Shown: in pieces, positions 41,473 to 49,993 of the stretch | How the letters are laid out: each line of letters begins with the position of its first letter | Numbering within the stretch: position 1 is the stretch's first letter | NCBI RefSeq assembly: GCF_900091525.1 | Contig: NZ_FMCU01000009.1 | Span: 124,001 to 188,000, forward strand | DNA: 64,000 bases | Reading direction: 5' to 3' | DNA from: Micromonospora matsumotoense | GTDB lineage: Bacteria; Actinomycetota; Actinomycetes; Mycobacteriales; Micromonosporaceae | Notes under the pieces: model-generated | Seen by the model: the letters and a program-made list of their open reading frames with translations, nothing else | Told to the model about the DNA's origin: nothing | The model's database searches: none | Program-made: the position numbers and the translations under genes

Positions 41473-43101
41473 TCAGTAGCCCAGCGCCGCACCGTCGACC
41501 CGGGGCTCCGCGCCGACCACCCAGCCGCCGGCCGGGGCACGCCACAGCGCCTGCCCGTACCCGAAGACCGAGGGCTCGTCGGCGACGGTGACCTCGTGGC
41601 CCCGGGCGCGCAGCCCCGCGACCAGGCCGGGCTCGGCCGCCAGGGTCGGCTCCACCAGCAGGGTCCGGCCGGCGTGCCAGTACCAGCGGGGGGCGTCGAG
41701 AGCAGCCTGCGGATCGCGGCCGTCGTCGACGGTCGCGGCAACGAGCTGGACATGCCCCTGCGGCTGCATGTGCCCACCCATCACCCCGAACGGCCCGACC
41801 GGTGCGCCGTCGCGGGTCAGGAAGCCCGGGATGATCGTGTGGAAGGGCCGCTTGGCCGGCCCGACCACGTTGGGGTGCCCCGGATCGAGCCGGAATCCGG
41901 TGCCCCGGTTCTGCAGGGCGAAGCCGTACCCGGGCAGCACCACCCGCGAGCCGAACCCCAGGTAGGTGGACTGGATCAGGCTGACCATCAGGCCGTCGGA
42001 GTCGGCCGTGCAGAGATAGACGGTGCCGCCCCGCTCCGGATCACCGGCCACCGGGTCACCGGCCCGGTCGGTGAGCAACGCCCGCCGCGCCGCCAGGTAG
42101 CCCGGATCGAGCAGGCCGGCCGTCGGCACGGTGGCGCGCTCCGGGTCGGCCACGTGCGCGTGCGCGTCGGCGAAGCCGAGCTTGACCGCCTCCACCTGCC
42201 GGTGCACCCGCTGCACCGGGTCGGCGGCCGGGTCGAGGCCGTCCAGGACGCCCAGCGCCTGCAGCGCGGCCAGCCCCTGCCCCGGTGGCGGCAACTCCCA
42301 CACCTCGTGCCCCCGGTAGCGGACGCTGACCGGGTCGACCCAGGTCGAGGTGTGGGCAGCCAGGTCGGCGGCGGTGAGGAATCCGCCGGTACGGGCGGCG
42401 TGCCGGTCCAGCGCCTCGGCGATGGTGCCCCGGTAGAAGTCGTCCGCGCCGCTGTGGGCGATCAGCCGCAGCGTGCGGGCCGCCGCCGGGTTGCGCCAGC
42501 GTTCGCCGGGCCGTGGGGCCCGACCGGCCACCGTGAAGATCCGGTCGAACTCGGTGTGCCCGGCACCCGTCGGCGCGGGCTGCGCCAGGGCCCGCGCCCA
42601 GGTGGCGGCGGTGCCGGTGGAGACCGGGTGGCCGTCCTCGGCGTACCCGACCGCGTCGGTGAACAGGTCGGCGAAGGGCAGCACGCCGAACCGGTCGTGC
42701 AGGTCCCGCCAGCCGGCCGGGGCACCGGGCACGGTCACCGGCAACCAGCCCCGGGCGGGCATCGCCGGCCCGCGCGCCTGCGCGCCGCCCAGCGCGTCCA
42801 CCGGCGTCGCCGACACCCCGCCGGTGGCGGTCAGCACCATCTCCCGGGTCAACGCGGCCGGTGACCGCCCGGCGGCGTTGAGGCCGTGCAGCCGGTCGCC
42901 GTCCCAGACGATGGCGAACAGGTCACCACCGATGTCGTTGGACGGCGGCTGCACCACGGTCAACGTGATCGCGGTGGCCAGCGCCGCGTCGACGGCGTTG
43001 CCGCCGCGCCGCAGCACGGCCAGGCCCGCAGCCGCCGCGAGCGGGTGGCTGGTCGAGACGGCACCGTGCGGGGCGAACAGGGCACGCCGGGGGTACGCCA
43101 T
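41473..43101 (-). CDS. ggt: Gamma-glutamyltransferase family protein
   Basis: An Ntn-hydrolase of 542 residues that hydrolyses or transfers gamma-glutamyl groups. The likely autoprocessing site and nucleophile is Thr360 in GGTVYLCTADSDG; the large subunit starts GAVSTSHPLAAAAGL and the C-terminal half has FGVMGGHMQPQGH. No signal peptide is visible, so it may be cytoplasmic or of the cephalosporin-acylase-like branch. It lies between the GlxA-type regulator (convergent) and tilS. Confidence 0.9.
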   Translation of the reverse strand: MAYPRRALFAPHGAVSTSHPLAAAAGLAVLRRGGNAVDAALATAITLTVVQPPSNDIGGDLFAIVWDGDRLHGLNAAGRSPAALTREMVLTATGGVSATPVDALGGAQARGPAMPARGWLPVTVPGAPAGWRDLHDRFGVLPFADLFTDAVGYAEDGHPVSTGTAATWARALAQPAPTGAGHTEFDRIFTVAGRAPRPGERWRNPAAARTLRLIAHSGADDFYRGTIAEALDRHAARTGGFLTAADLAAHTSTWVDPVSVRYRGHEVWELPPPGQGLAALQALGVLDGLDPAADPVQRVHRQVEAVKLGFADAHAHVADPERATVPTAGLLDPGYLAARRALLTDRAGDPVAGDPERGGTVYLCTADSDGLMVSLIQSTYLGFGSRVVLPGYGFALQNRGTGFRLDPGHPNVVGPAKRPFHTIIPGFLTRDGAPVGPFGVMGGHMQPQGHVQLVAATVDDGRDPQAALDAPRWYWHAGRTLLVEPTLAAEPGLVAGLRARGHEVTVADEPSVFGYGQALWRAPAGGWVVGAEPRVDGAALGY

Positions 43102-43220
43102 CCACCCTGTCTACCGCACCACCACGAACCCGCCCACCCCGTCGCTCCGGCACGCCCCGGTGGTGCCCGGTCCACCCCTACCGAGCTGTCGTTCTGCGAG
43201 CGAGGGCAGCCCGATACCTC

Positions 43221-43285
43221 ATGATCAGATTGCGGGAACAGCCACGACACGCCGACCCGGATACGCGAAAACGCAATCTGATCAT
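43221..43285. repeat. 14-bp perfect inverted repeat with 37-base loop
   Basis: ATGATCAGATTGCG (43221-43234) and its reverse complement CGCAATCTGATCAT (43272-43285) lie in the 230-base spacer between the tilS stop and the ggt start. The arm resembles that of the palindrome at 10599 (GATCA then TTGCG). It could also end transcription of a minus-strand transcript, though no T tract is present. Confidence 0.65.
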
Positions 43286-43331
43286 CGCTTCCCGTCCCTG
43301 CCCCACCCCGACCGCCCCGGCCGAGACGTAC

Positions 43332-44456
43332 TCAGTCGACGGGCAGCAGCCGACCACCCCGACGACAGACGCGCACCCCGCCCGGCAGTGCCGTCGCGCC
43401 CTGCCCACGCCACGCGGTGACCAGCGCGTCCAACGCGTCGACGTGGCGGTGGGAGAGCGCACCGGGCGGGGCCCCCAACTCCCGGGCCCAGGCATGCAGC
43501 ACCCGGCTGCGTACCGCACCCGGCAACCCGGCCAGCGCCACGACGGACAACCCCCCACCGTCCCGCACCCGGAGCCCGTCGAACAGCGGTCCGCCGGACC
43601 AGCATCCGACGGGTGACAACTCGTCGGACGGGCGGCTGCCGGTACGCGACCCGTCAGGGAGGGGCCCCCCGGACCGGGGCGCGTCGCACCGGGAACTGTG
43701 GGGTCCACGCGGGGCGGCGAGGGCGGCGGCGGCCAGGTCATCCAGGGCGGCGGTGTCGGCGGCCAGCAGTCGGGCCGTACGGGCCAGGTTGTCCAGGACC
43801 CCTTCGCCGAGCGCGGCGACCAGTGCCGGCAGCACGTCGGCGCGGACCCGGGCCCGCGCGTACGACGGATCGGTGTTGTGCGGGTCCTGCCACGGGGCCA
43901 GGCCCAGCGCCGCGCACGCGTCGCGGGTCTGCGCCCGGGTGACGTCGAGCAGGGGACGCAGCAGCGGCACCCCGGCCAGGTCCCGCCGGGCGGGCATCGC
44001 GGAGAGCCCTCGCGGGCCGGCCCCCCGGGCCAGCGCCAACAGCACCGTCTCGGCCTGGTCGTCGCGGGTGTGTCCGAGCAGGACGGCGGCGGCCCGGTGC
44101 CGTCGGGCGGCGTCCGCCAGCGCCTGGTAGCGGGCCTGCCGGGCCGCCGCCTCGGGGCCACCGGGACGCCCGGCCACCGTCACCGCCACCGCCTCGACCG
44201 GAGCCAACCCGGCCCGCCCGGCCCACTCGGCGACGGCGGCGGCGCGCTCGGCAGAGCCGGCCTGCAACCCGTGGTCGACGGTCACCAGACCGGCCTGTCG
44301 GCCGAGCCGCGACGCCACGAAGGCGGTGGCGACGGCGAGGGCCAGCGAGTCCGCCCCACCCGAGCAGGCCACCAGCACCGGCCCCTCGGCGGGCAGACCG
44401 GCCAGCGCACGGCGTACCGCGACCCGGATGGCGGCCACCGACGGGGCGAGGGCCAT
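43332..44456 (-). CDS. tilS: tRNA(Ile)-lysidine synthetase
   Basis: Modifies C34 of the tRNA-Ile CAU anticodon to lysidine. The 374-residue product has the PP-loop VACSGGADSLAL (Ser-Gly-Gly at about 32-34), VDHGLQAGS, and the LGHTRDDQAETVLL segment. GC-rich low-complexity residues occur near 255-290 (PHSSRCDAPRSGGPL), outside the catalytic domain. In other actinobacteria tilS is next to hpt; here two genes intervene. ATG 44456 is used. Confidence 0.93.
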   Translation of the reverse strand: MALAPSVAAIRVAVRRALAGLPAEGPVLVACSGGADSLALAVATAFVASRLGRQAGLVTVDHGLQAGSAERAAAVAEWAGRAGLAPVEAVAVTVAGRPGGPEAAARQARYQALADAARRHRAAAVLLGHTRDDQAETVLLALARGAGPRGLSAMPARRDLAGVPLLRPLLDVTRAQTRDACAALGLAPWQDPHNTDPSYARARVRADVLPALVAALGEGVLDNLARTARLLAADTAALDDLAAAALAAPRGPHSSRCDAPRSGGPLPDGSRTGSRPSDELSPVGCWSGGPLFDGLRVRDGGGLSVVALAGLPGAVRSRVLHAWARELGAPPGALSHRHVDALDALVTAWRGQGATALPGGVRVCRRGGRLLPVD

Positions 44457-44529
44457 CCCCGGACGAGCACCGGAGACGCGCCGCCCGACCCCGGTCGGGT
44501 CGACGGATCGGGGCCGACCGGCCACCGGG

Positions 44530-45597
44530 TCAGCCAGCGGTCGGGGTGGCGCCGGCCGGCCCGTGCACCCGGGCCACCCAGGCGGCCGGGTCACCCAGCT
44601 CGTCCAGCCGGGGCAGGGTCAGCGGCGAACCGAAGATCTTGTTGAAACCGGCCATCCCGACCTGCTCCACCACGCCGTGCACGAACTTGCGGCCCTCGGC
44701 GTACTGGCGCATCTTGACGTCCACCCCGAGCAGCCGGCGGATCGCCTTCTCCAACGGGTTGCCCGCCTCACGACGGCGGTTGAATCCCGCCCGGATCCGC
44801 TCCACGCTGGGGATGACCTGCGGACCGACGCCGTCCATCACGAACTCGGCGTGCCCCTCCAGCAGGGTCATCAGCGCGGTGAGCCGGTCCAGCACGGCCC
44901 GCTGCGCCGGGGTCTGCACGATGTCCAGCACGCTGGTGCGGCCGTCCGGGTCCCGTACCGCGTCGGAGAGCGTGGACACCCCCCGGCGCAGCCGCTCGAC
45001 CAGATGCTCGGTCCCCTGTGAGGCATCCACGAACGCCTGCACCTCACCGAGGAAGTACGCCCGCATCCACGGCACGGCGGTGAACTGGGTGCGGTGGGTG
45101 ACCTCGTGCAGGCAGACCCAGAGCCGGAAGTCACGCGGGTCGGCCCCGAGCTTCCGCTCCACCTCGACGATGTTCGGCGCGACCAGCAGCAGCTGCCCCG
45201 GGTCGGCGGAGAAGACCTCGTACTGGCCGAGCACCCGGCCGGAGAGGTACGCCAGCACGGTGCCGGCCTGCACCCCGGTGAGCCGGGAGCCGACCGCCTC
45301 GGTGAGTACGCCGGGCGGCTTGTCGCCGGAGAGCCGGCTGACCAGTGGGGTGATCACCTCGCGCAGGCCGGCGATGTTGGTGGCCGCCCAGTCGCGCCGG
45401 TCCACCACCCGCACCGGTGGATGACCCACCTGCGGGCGCAGCCCCGTGTAGTCGGCGACGTGCCCGGCCGCCTCGTCGGTGAGCCGGCGCAGGTCGCCGA
45501 CCACCTCGGTGGCCTCCGCGTACGACACGCGGGGGCCCGACTTGCTCAGCGCCCCCGCGGTGGCGGCGGCCAGATCCCAGTCCACGAACTGCGCCAT
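44530..45597 (-). CDS. Zincin-like metalloprotease family protein (F420-biosynthesis-associated type)
   Basis: A 355-residue protein with the zincin motif in VCLHEVTHRTQF (about residue 163), followed by VPWMRAYFLGEVQAFVD. The family is annotated as a zinc-dependent metalloprotease associated with coenzyme F420 genomes; its substrate is unknown. It lies just upstream of tilS on the same strand (73 bases), a linkage common in actinobacteria. ATG 45597 follows TACGGT by seven bases, so it is probably leaderless and may drive tilS too. Confidence 0.88.
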   Translation of the reverse strand: MAQFVDWDLAAATAGALSKSGPRVSYAEATEVVGDLRRLTDEAAGHVADYTGLRPQVGHPPVRVVDRRDWAATNIAGLREVITPLVSRLSGDKPPGVLTEAVGSRLTGVQAGTVLAYLSGRVLGQYEVFSADPGQLLLVAPNIVEVERKLGADPRDFRLWVCLHEVTHRTQFTAVPWMRAYFLGEVQAFVDASQGTEHLVERLRRGVSTLSDAVRDPDGRTSVLDIVQTPAQRAVLDRLTALMTLLEGHAEFVMDGVGPQVIPSVERIRAGFNRRREAGNPLEKAIRRLLGVDVKMRQYAEGRKFVHGVVEQVGMAGFNKIFGSPLTLPRLDELGDPAAWVARVHGPAGATPTAG

Positions 45598-45604
45598 GGC
45601 ACCC

Positions 45605-45610
45605 ACCGTA
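45605..45610 (-). promoter_or_regulatory. TACGGT -10 element, leaderless type
   Basis: TACGGT on the minus strand ends seven bases before ATG 45597. Confidence 0.45.
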
Positions 45611-45709
45611 CCCGCGCCGCGACACCCCGGCCGGTTCCGCGCGACGGGCCGCCCGGTGGCAGGTCAGGGCACGCCCCGCCCGCCGGGGCAGGTCAGGGCA
45701 TGCGGGCGG

Positions 45710-47695
45710 TCAGCGGCAGCCGCAGCTGGCCAGCGCGCCGGCGATCTGGTCCAGTGCCGCGCGGGTGACCTCCGGGTCGCCGGCCGGCGCCCGGTCGGTG
45801 AGCACGGCGAAGGTGAGCAGCCGGCCGTCGCGGGTGGTCACCAGGCCGGCGATGGCGTGCACCCCGGTCAGCGTGCCGGTCTTGGCCCGGACCACGCCGG
45901 CCCCGGCGGCGGTGTCCGTCGACTCGTACCGGGTGCCGAGGGTGCCCGACCAGGCGGCCACCGGGAGGCCGCCGAAGATCGCGGTCAACTCCGGGTGCGT
46001 GCCGTTGCCGGCCACCGCGATCAGGTCGGTGAGCAGCGACGGGCTGATCCGGTTACTGCGGGACAGCCCGCTGCCGTCGGCAAGGCTGATCTCGTCGGCC
46101 GGCAGGCCCAGCTCGCCGATCACCTCGTCCATCGCCGCCGCCCCGCCGGTGAACGACGCCTGCTGGTTGCGGGCCAGGGCGACCTGTCGGGCCAGCGCCT
46201 CGGCGATCACGTTGTCACTGTCGGTGATCATGATGTCGACCAGCCGGATCATCGGCAGCGACTCGACCTTGCCCAACTCGGTGCCGGGCGTGGGGGCGCC
46301 GCTCGCCGTCGCCCCGGCGGCCGCCGGGGCGGTGCCCCGGACCACCCCGCCCTCCGGCAGGCCGAGCAGCCGGGCGAAGGAGCGGCCGGCGGCCAGGTCC
46401 GGCTCGGCGTACCGCTCGGCCGCGCCGTGGCTGTCGGCGAACGTCTTCCGCGCCCGCACCGGGTCCCGACGCGCGCCGTCGGTCATCAGCGCGGTGATCG
46501 ACGCGCCGAAGCCGCCGGTCGGGATGTCCGCGTCCCAGCCGGGCTCGTGGACCGGGCCGGGGAAGAGGCTGGAGTCGACCACCACCCGGGTGGGGGCGGT
46601 GCCACCGAGAGCCTGCTTGACCTGCGTGGCGAGAGTGTCTAGCCGGGCCGCGCCGGGGTAGAAGCCGGACTTGTCCACTGCCAGCGTCGGGTCGCCACCG
46701 CCGACCAGCACCACCTCGCCCGGGTTCGCCCCGGCGAGCGCGCGGGTCGCGATCCGGTAGCCGGGGCCACGCGCCTTCAACACGGTCACCCCGGTCGCGA
46801 GCTTGGTGACCGAGGCGGGGACGGTGCCGTCGTCGCCGCCCTTGGCGTACAACGATTCGCCGCTGACCACGTCGGCCACCGACACGTTGACCCGGCTGCC
46901 CAGGGCGGCGGCACCGGTCAGCGGCTCGACTGCGGCGCGTACCCCGGCGGGGGTCGGCTCGGGGGCGGCGGCGTCGGGGCCGGCGAGCACCGGGGACGGG
47001 TCAGGCTCGGGGGGCGGCGCGGCGGCCGACGGGGTGGGGTCCGCGCCCAGCCAACCGGCGACCGGGCCCGGACGGAGCACCACCGCCGCCCCGGCGAGGC
47101 CGACCAGCAGCACGGCCACCAGCAGCACCGGCAGCCACCGTCGACGACGCCGCGGCGACGCGCCGGGCACCGGCGGGCCGCCACCTCCCGGCGGCACAGC
47201 GACCGCTGCGGCCCCGGGGTGCGCAGGACGTGACACCGGCCCGGGGTGGGCGGGCGACCCGGGGTGGGCGGGCGACACCGGGTGGGTGGAAGGCGACGCC
47301 GCAGCGCCACGGGCGGAGACCGACGAGACCGACGCCGCGCCGCGGTGCGGCGGGACCGACCCGGAGCCGGAGGACGGAACAGACGCGGAACCGGAGGCCG
47401 GGGCGGAGCCGGACGGCGGGGACGGGGGCGACGACACCGGGGCGGACCCGACGACCGCGCGACCGGCGGTGGCCGACGACGGCGGACGCCAAGCCGGCGG
47501 CGGCGGATGCTCGGCGGCCCGACCAGCGGCCCGCGGCGCTTCGGGAGCGGGCGACGGCTCGGGAGCCGACTCGGGGCGGCGGGGCACGTTCGCGTCGGGC
47601 ACCGAGACCCGGCCGGTGGCCCCACCGGTCACGGGTCGGCCCGATCCCCGGCCGTCAACCCCCTCCGGGCGGTAGTGTGAATCTTCCCTCCCCAC
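45710..47695 (-). CDS. dacB: D-alanyl-D-alanine carboxypeptidase/endopeptidase (PBP4 type)
   Basis: Trims peptidoglycan cross-links outside the cell. The 661-residue product has an N-terminal disordered cytoplasmic region of about 165 residues rich in Pro/Ser/Ala, one membrane anchor (WLPVLLVAVLLVGLAGAAVVL region, about 170-190), and an S13 peptidase domain with SVTK (about 297), the SxN motif in SGLSRSNRI and KTG in RAKTGTLTG. GTG 47695 has GGGAGGAGGGGG just upstream; the open frame continues to 49630 but that part is antisense to other genes. The long intracellular tail is unusual for PBP4. Confidence 0.92.
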   Translation of the reverse strand: MGREDSHYRPEGVDGRGSGRPVTGGATGRVSVPDANVPRRPESAPEPSPAPEAPRAAGRAAEHPPPPAWRPPSSATAGRAVVGSAPVSSPPSPPSGSAPASGSASVPSSGSGSVPPHRGAASVSSVSARGAAASPSTHPVSPAHPGSPAHPGPVSRPAHPGAAAVAVPPGGGGPPVPGASPRRRRRWLPVLLVAVLLVGLAGAAVVLRPGPVAGWLGADPTPSAAAPPPEPDPSPVLAGPDAAAPEPTPAGVRAAVEPLTGAAALGSRVNVSVADVVSGESLYAKGGDDGTVPASVTKLATGVTVLKARGPGYRIATRALAGANPGEVVLVGGGDPTLAVDKSGFYPGAARLDTLATQVKQALGGTAPTRVVVDSSLFPGPVHEPGWDADIPTGGFGASITALMTDGARRDPVRARKTFADSHGAAERYAEPDLAAGRSFARLLGLPEGGVVRGTAPAAAGATASGAPTPGTELGKVESLPMIRLVDIMITDSDNVIAEALARQVALARNQQASFTGGAAAMDEVIGELGLPADEISLADGSGLSRSNRISPSLLTDLIAVAGNGTHPELTAIFGGLPVAAWSGTLGTRYESTDTAAGAGVVRAKTGTLTGVHAIAGLVTTRDGRLLTFAVLTDRAPAGDPEVTRAALDQIAGALASCGCR

Positions 47696-47848
47696 GACCC
47701 CCTCCTCCCGCCGCCGAACTCGCCTGGGTGACACTACTTCGGTCCGAAGACTATGCGGCGTCCGGAGCCGACGGGTGGCCATTCCATCCGCACCGGGGGC
47801 GTCAGTGGTTCCGTTCAGCCAGCGTGGGCAGACGAGGGAGCGTGGGAG

Positions 47849-48355
47849 ATGGATTTCGACGTCACGGTTGAGATCCCGAAGGGTCACCGAAACAAGTACG
47901 AGGTGGACCACGCGACCGGCCGGATCCGGCTGGACCGCACCCTGTTCACGTCGACCCAGTACCCGGCCGACTACGGGTTCATCGAGGGCACCCTCGGCGA
48001 GGACGGCGATCCGCTGGACGCGCTGGTGCTGGTCCCCGAGCCGACCTTCCCGGGCTGCCTGATCCGCTGCCGCACCATCGGCATGTTCCGGATGACCGAC
48101 GAGAAGGGCGGCGACGACAAGGTCCTCTGCGTGCCCTACGAGGACCCCCGCCAGGAGCACCTGCGCGACATCCACCACCTGGGCGAGTTCGACCGGCTGG
48201 AGATCCAGCATTTCTTCGAGGTCTACAAGGATCTCGAACCGGGCAAGTCGGTCGAGGGCGCGACCTGGGTCGGCCGGGTCGAGGCCGAGGCCGAGGTGCT
48301 CGCGTCCTACCAGCGGGCCCGGGACGCCGAGGCGCAGGGCGGCGCCGCCCACTGA
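47849..48355 (+). CDS. ppa: Inorganic pyrophosphatase, family I
   Basis: Hydrolyses pyrophosphate and so drives biosynthetic reactions forward. The 168-residue protein carries the signature DGDPLDALVL, with preceding YPADYGFIEGTLGEDG and EIPKGHRNKYEVD; active-site Asp and Lys residues are intact. ATG 47849 has GAGGGAG about eight bases upstream. It is divergent from dacB, a common actinobacterial pairing, and is followed by a strong terminator hairpin. Confidence 0.97.
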   Translation: MDFDVTVEIPKGHRNKYEVDHATGRIRLDRTLFTSTQYPADYGFIEGTLGEDGDPLDALVLVPEPTFPGCLIRCRTIGMFRMTDEKGGDDKVLCVPYEDPRQEHLRDIHHLGEFDRLEIQHFFEVYKDLEPGKSVEGATWVGRVEAEAEVLASYQRARDAEAQGGAAH

Positions 48356-48370
48356 CCCACCAGCTCCACC

Positions 48371-48400
48371 GAAGGCCCGGACCCGGCGGTCCGGGCCTTC
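48371..48400. terminator. Strong terminator hairpin after ppa
   Basis: GAAGGCCCGGACC, loop CGGC, GGTCCGGGCCTTC: a perfect 13-bp stem with a 4-base loop, 15 bases after the ppa stop. It may also end the convergent eccD transcript. Confidence 0.75.
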
Positions 48401-48489
48401 GTCGTGGCCCGCCCGGCCGATCATCCGCCGGCCACGTCGCCCGGTCACCCGCCGCCCGGTCCGCACGCGCCGCCGGGCCGGGGGCGCGG

Positions 48490-49890
48490 TCAGCCCAGCA
48501 GGCCCCGGGCGGCGTCGTAGAGGTCCAGCACCGCGCAGGCCACCGGCACCACCGACACCACCAGCACGGTGTCGGTCAGATCGGCCACCCGACCGAGGTA
48601 CGGCGAGACCGGCCGCCGGGCGTACGTCGTACCGGCGGCGATGGCGAGCAGTGCGACGAGCAGCCCGCCCCCGTTCAACGCCAGCAGCCCGAGGGTCCCC
48701 GACCGGCCGGCGAGCACCGTGCCGAGCACCGCGAACCCGGCCAGCCCGGCGGCGACCGGGGGCACCCGGTGCCGGACCGCCACGAACAGCCGGGAACGCA
48801 GCAGCAGCACCGCCGCACCGACCGCCACCAGCACCCGCCCGGCGACCCCGCCGCTGACGGCGAGCACCAGCACGGCGGCGACGACCAGGGTGGCGTGCCC
48901 GAGCAGCATCCCGGTCAGTATCTCCTCGCTGCGGGCCACCGCCGCGTACACCCGGCCCCGGTCCGGCAGGTCCCGCACCCCGTCCGGGCCGCCCGTCGGG
49001 CCGTCCGGCAGGGTGATCGGCGGCAGCGGCACCTTGCCCAGCCGGATCGCCAGCAGCGGCAGTGCCCCGAGGGCGAAGACCAGCACGCAGAGCAGCACGG
49101 CGGCGGTGTCGGCCGGGGCGAGCAGCAGCCCGCCCAGGCCGGCGGGCGCACCCACCGCGCCGACCGTCGCACCGGCCACGAAGACCCGCAACCGGGTGGC
49201 GACGCCGAGCAGGCCCAGCACGGCGACCAGGAGCAGCGCCACCGCACCGGCGAGCAGTTCGGGCGCACCGAGCCAGGGCAGCGGCCGCAACACCCCGACC
49301 GGGTCCCCGGAACTGACCGCGAGGGCGCCCGCCGCCGCGGCGTACGGCAGGGCGTAGCCACCGAGGGTGGCCCCGGTCGGGCCGTCGCCGTACGCCCGGG
49401 AGGCGACCGTGCCGGCGAGGGTGAGCAGCAGCGCCACCGTGCCCGCCGCGGGCCAGCCGGCGGGCTGCCCCGGCCCGGCGGCCAGGACGGCGAGCAGCCC
49501 CACGGCGAGCGGGACACCCGCCCCGGCCAGCGCGGCGGCCCGGGTGGTCGACGCCGACCAGGCGACGCCCCGGCGGCGGGCGCCGTCGGCGATGGCCTCG
49601 ACCACGTCGTCGTACTCCAACTCGGGCCACTGGTCGTGGGCGGGCACCAGGTGCAGCACCTCACCGTCGCGCACCCCCTGCGGCAGCAGCGCCTGCGCGG
49701 TCACCAGCACCGCGCCGTCGGTGCGCCGCAGCACCCAGCCGCCGTGCCGCTCGCCGTCGTCGGCCAGCCCCGCACCGGCGTGCCGCAGCACCTCGGGAAG
49801 CAGCTCGGCCAGCGGCACCTGCTCCGGCAGGGCCACGTCGACGCGTCGCCCGGGGGCGCTGATGGTGACCCTGGCCAGCCCGGTGGTCAT
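48490..49890 (-). CDS. eccD: EccD-type type VII secretion membrane protein
   Basis: Channel subunit of ESX secretion systems. The 466-residue product has an N-terminal ubiquitin-like domain (about 1-85, ARVTISAPGRRVDVALPEQ) and then about eleven membrane segments, as in EccD. ATG 49890 has GGAG eight bases upstream. It is divergent from eccC, with about 100 bases between. The usual companions EccB, EccE and the EsxA/B substrates are absent from this window. Confidence 0.9.
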   Translation of the reverse strand: MTTGLARVTISAPGRRVDVALPEQVPLAELLPEVLRHAGAGLADDGERHGGWVLRRTDGAVLVTAQALLPQGVRDGEVLHLVPAHDQWPELEYDDVVEAIADGARRRGVAWSASTTRAAALAGAGVPLAVGLLAVLAAGPGQPAGWPAAGTVALLLTLAGTVASRAYGDGPTGATLGGYALPYAAAAGALAVSSGDPVGVLRPLPWLGAPELLAGAVALLLVAVLGLLGVATRLRVFVAGATVGAVGAPAGLGGLLLAPADTAAVLLCVLVFALGALPLLAIRLGKVPLPPITLPDGPTGGPDGVRDLPDRGRVYAAVARSEEILTGMLLGHATLVVAAVLVLAVSGGVAGRVLVAVGAAVLLLRSRLFVAVRHRVPPVAAGLAGFAVLGTVLAGRSGTLGLLALNGGGLLVALLAIAAGTTYARRPVSPYLGRVADLTDTVLVVSVVPVACAVLDLYDAARGLLG

Positions 49891-49993
49891 CGACTGGACT
49901 CCATATCGATCGGGAGCGGTGGCTGACGGACGACGCGCACTTTACCTACGATGAGCCAGGTTCGGGTTACCGAGCGCCACAGGGAGGTGCCTT

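Noticed and set aside
47696..49630. Upstream continuation of the dacB frame to 49630
   Set aside because: The part beyond 47695 is antisense to ppa and lies in another frame of eccD; the ribosome binding site at 47700-47711 marks the true start.
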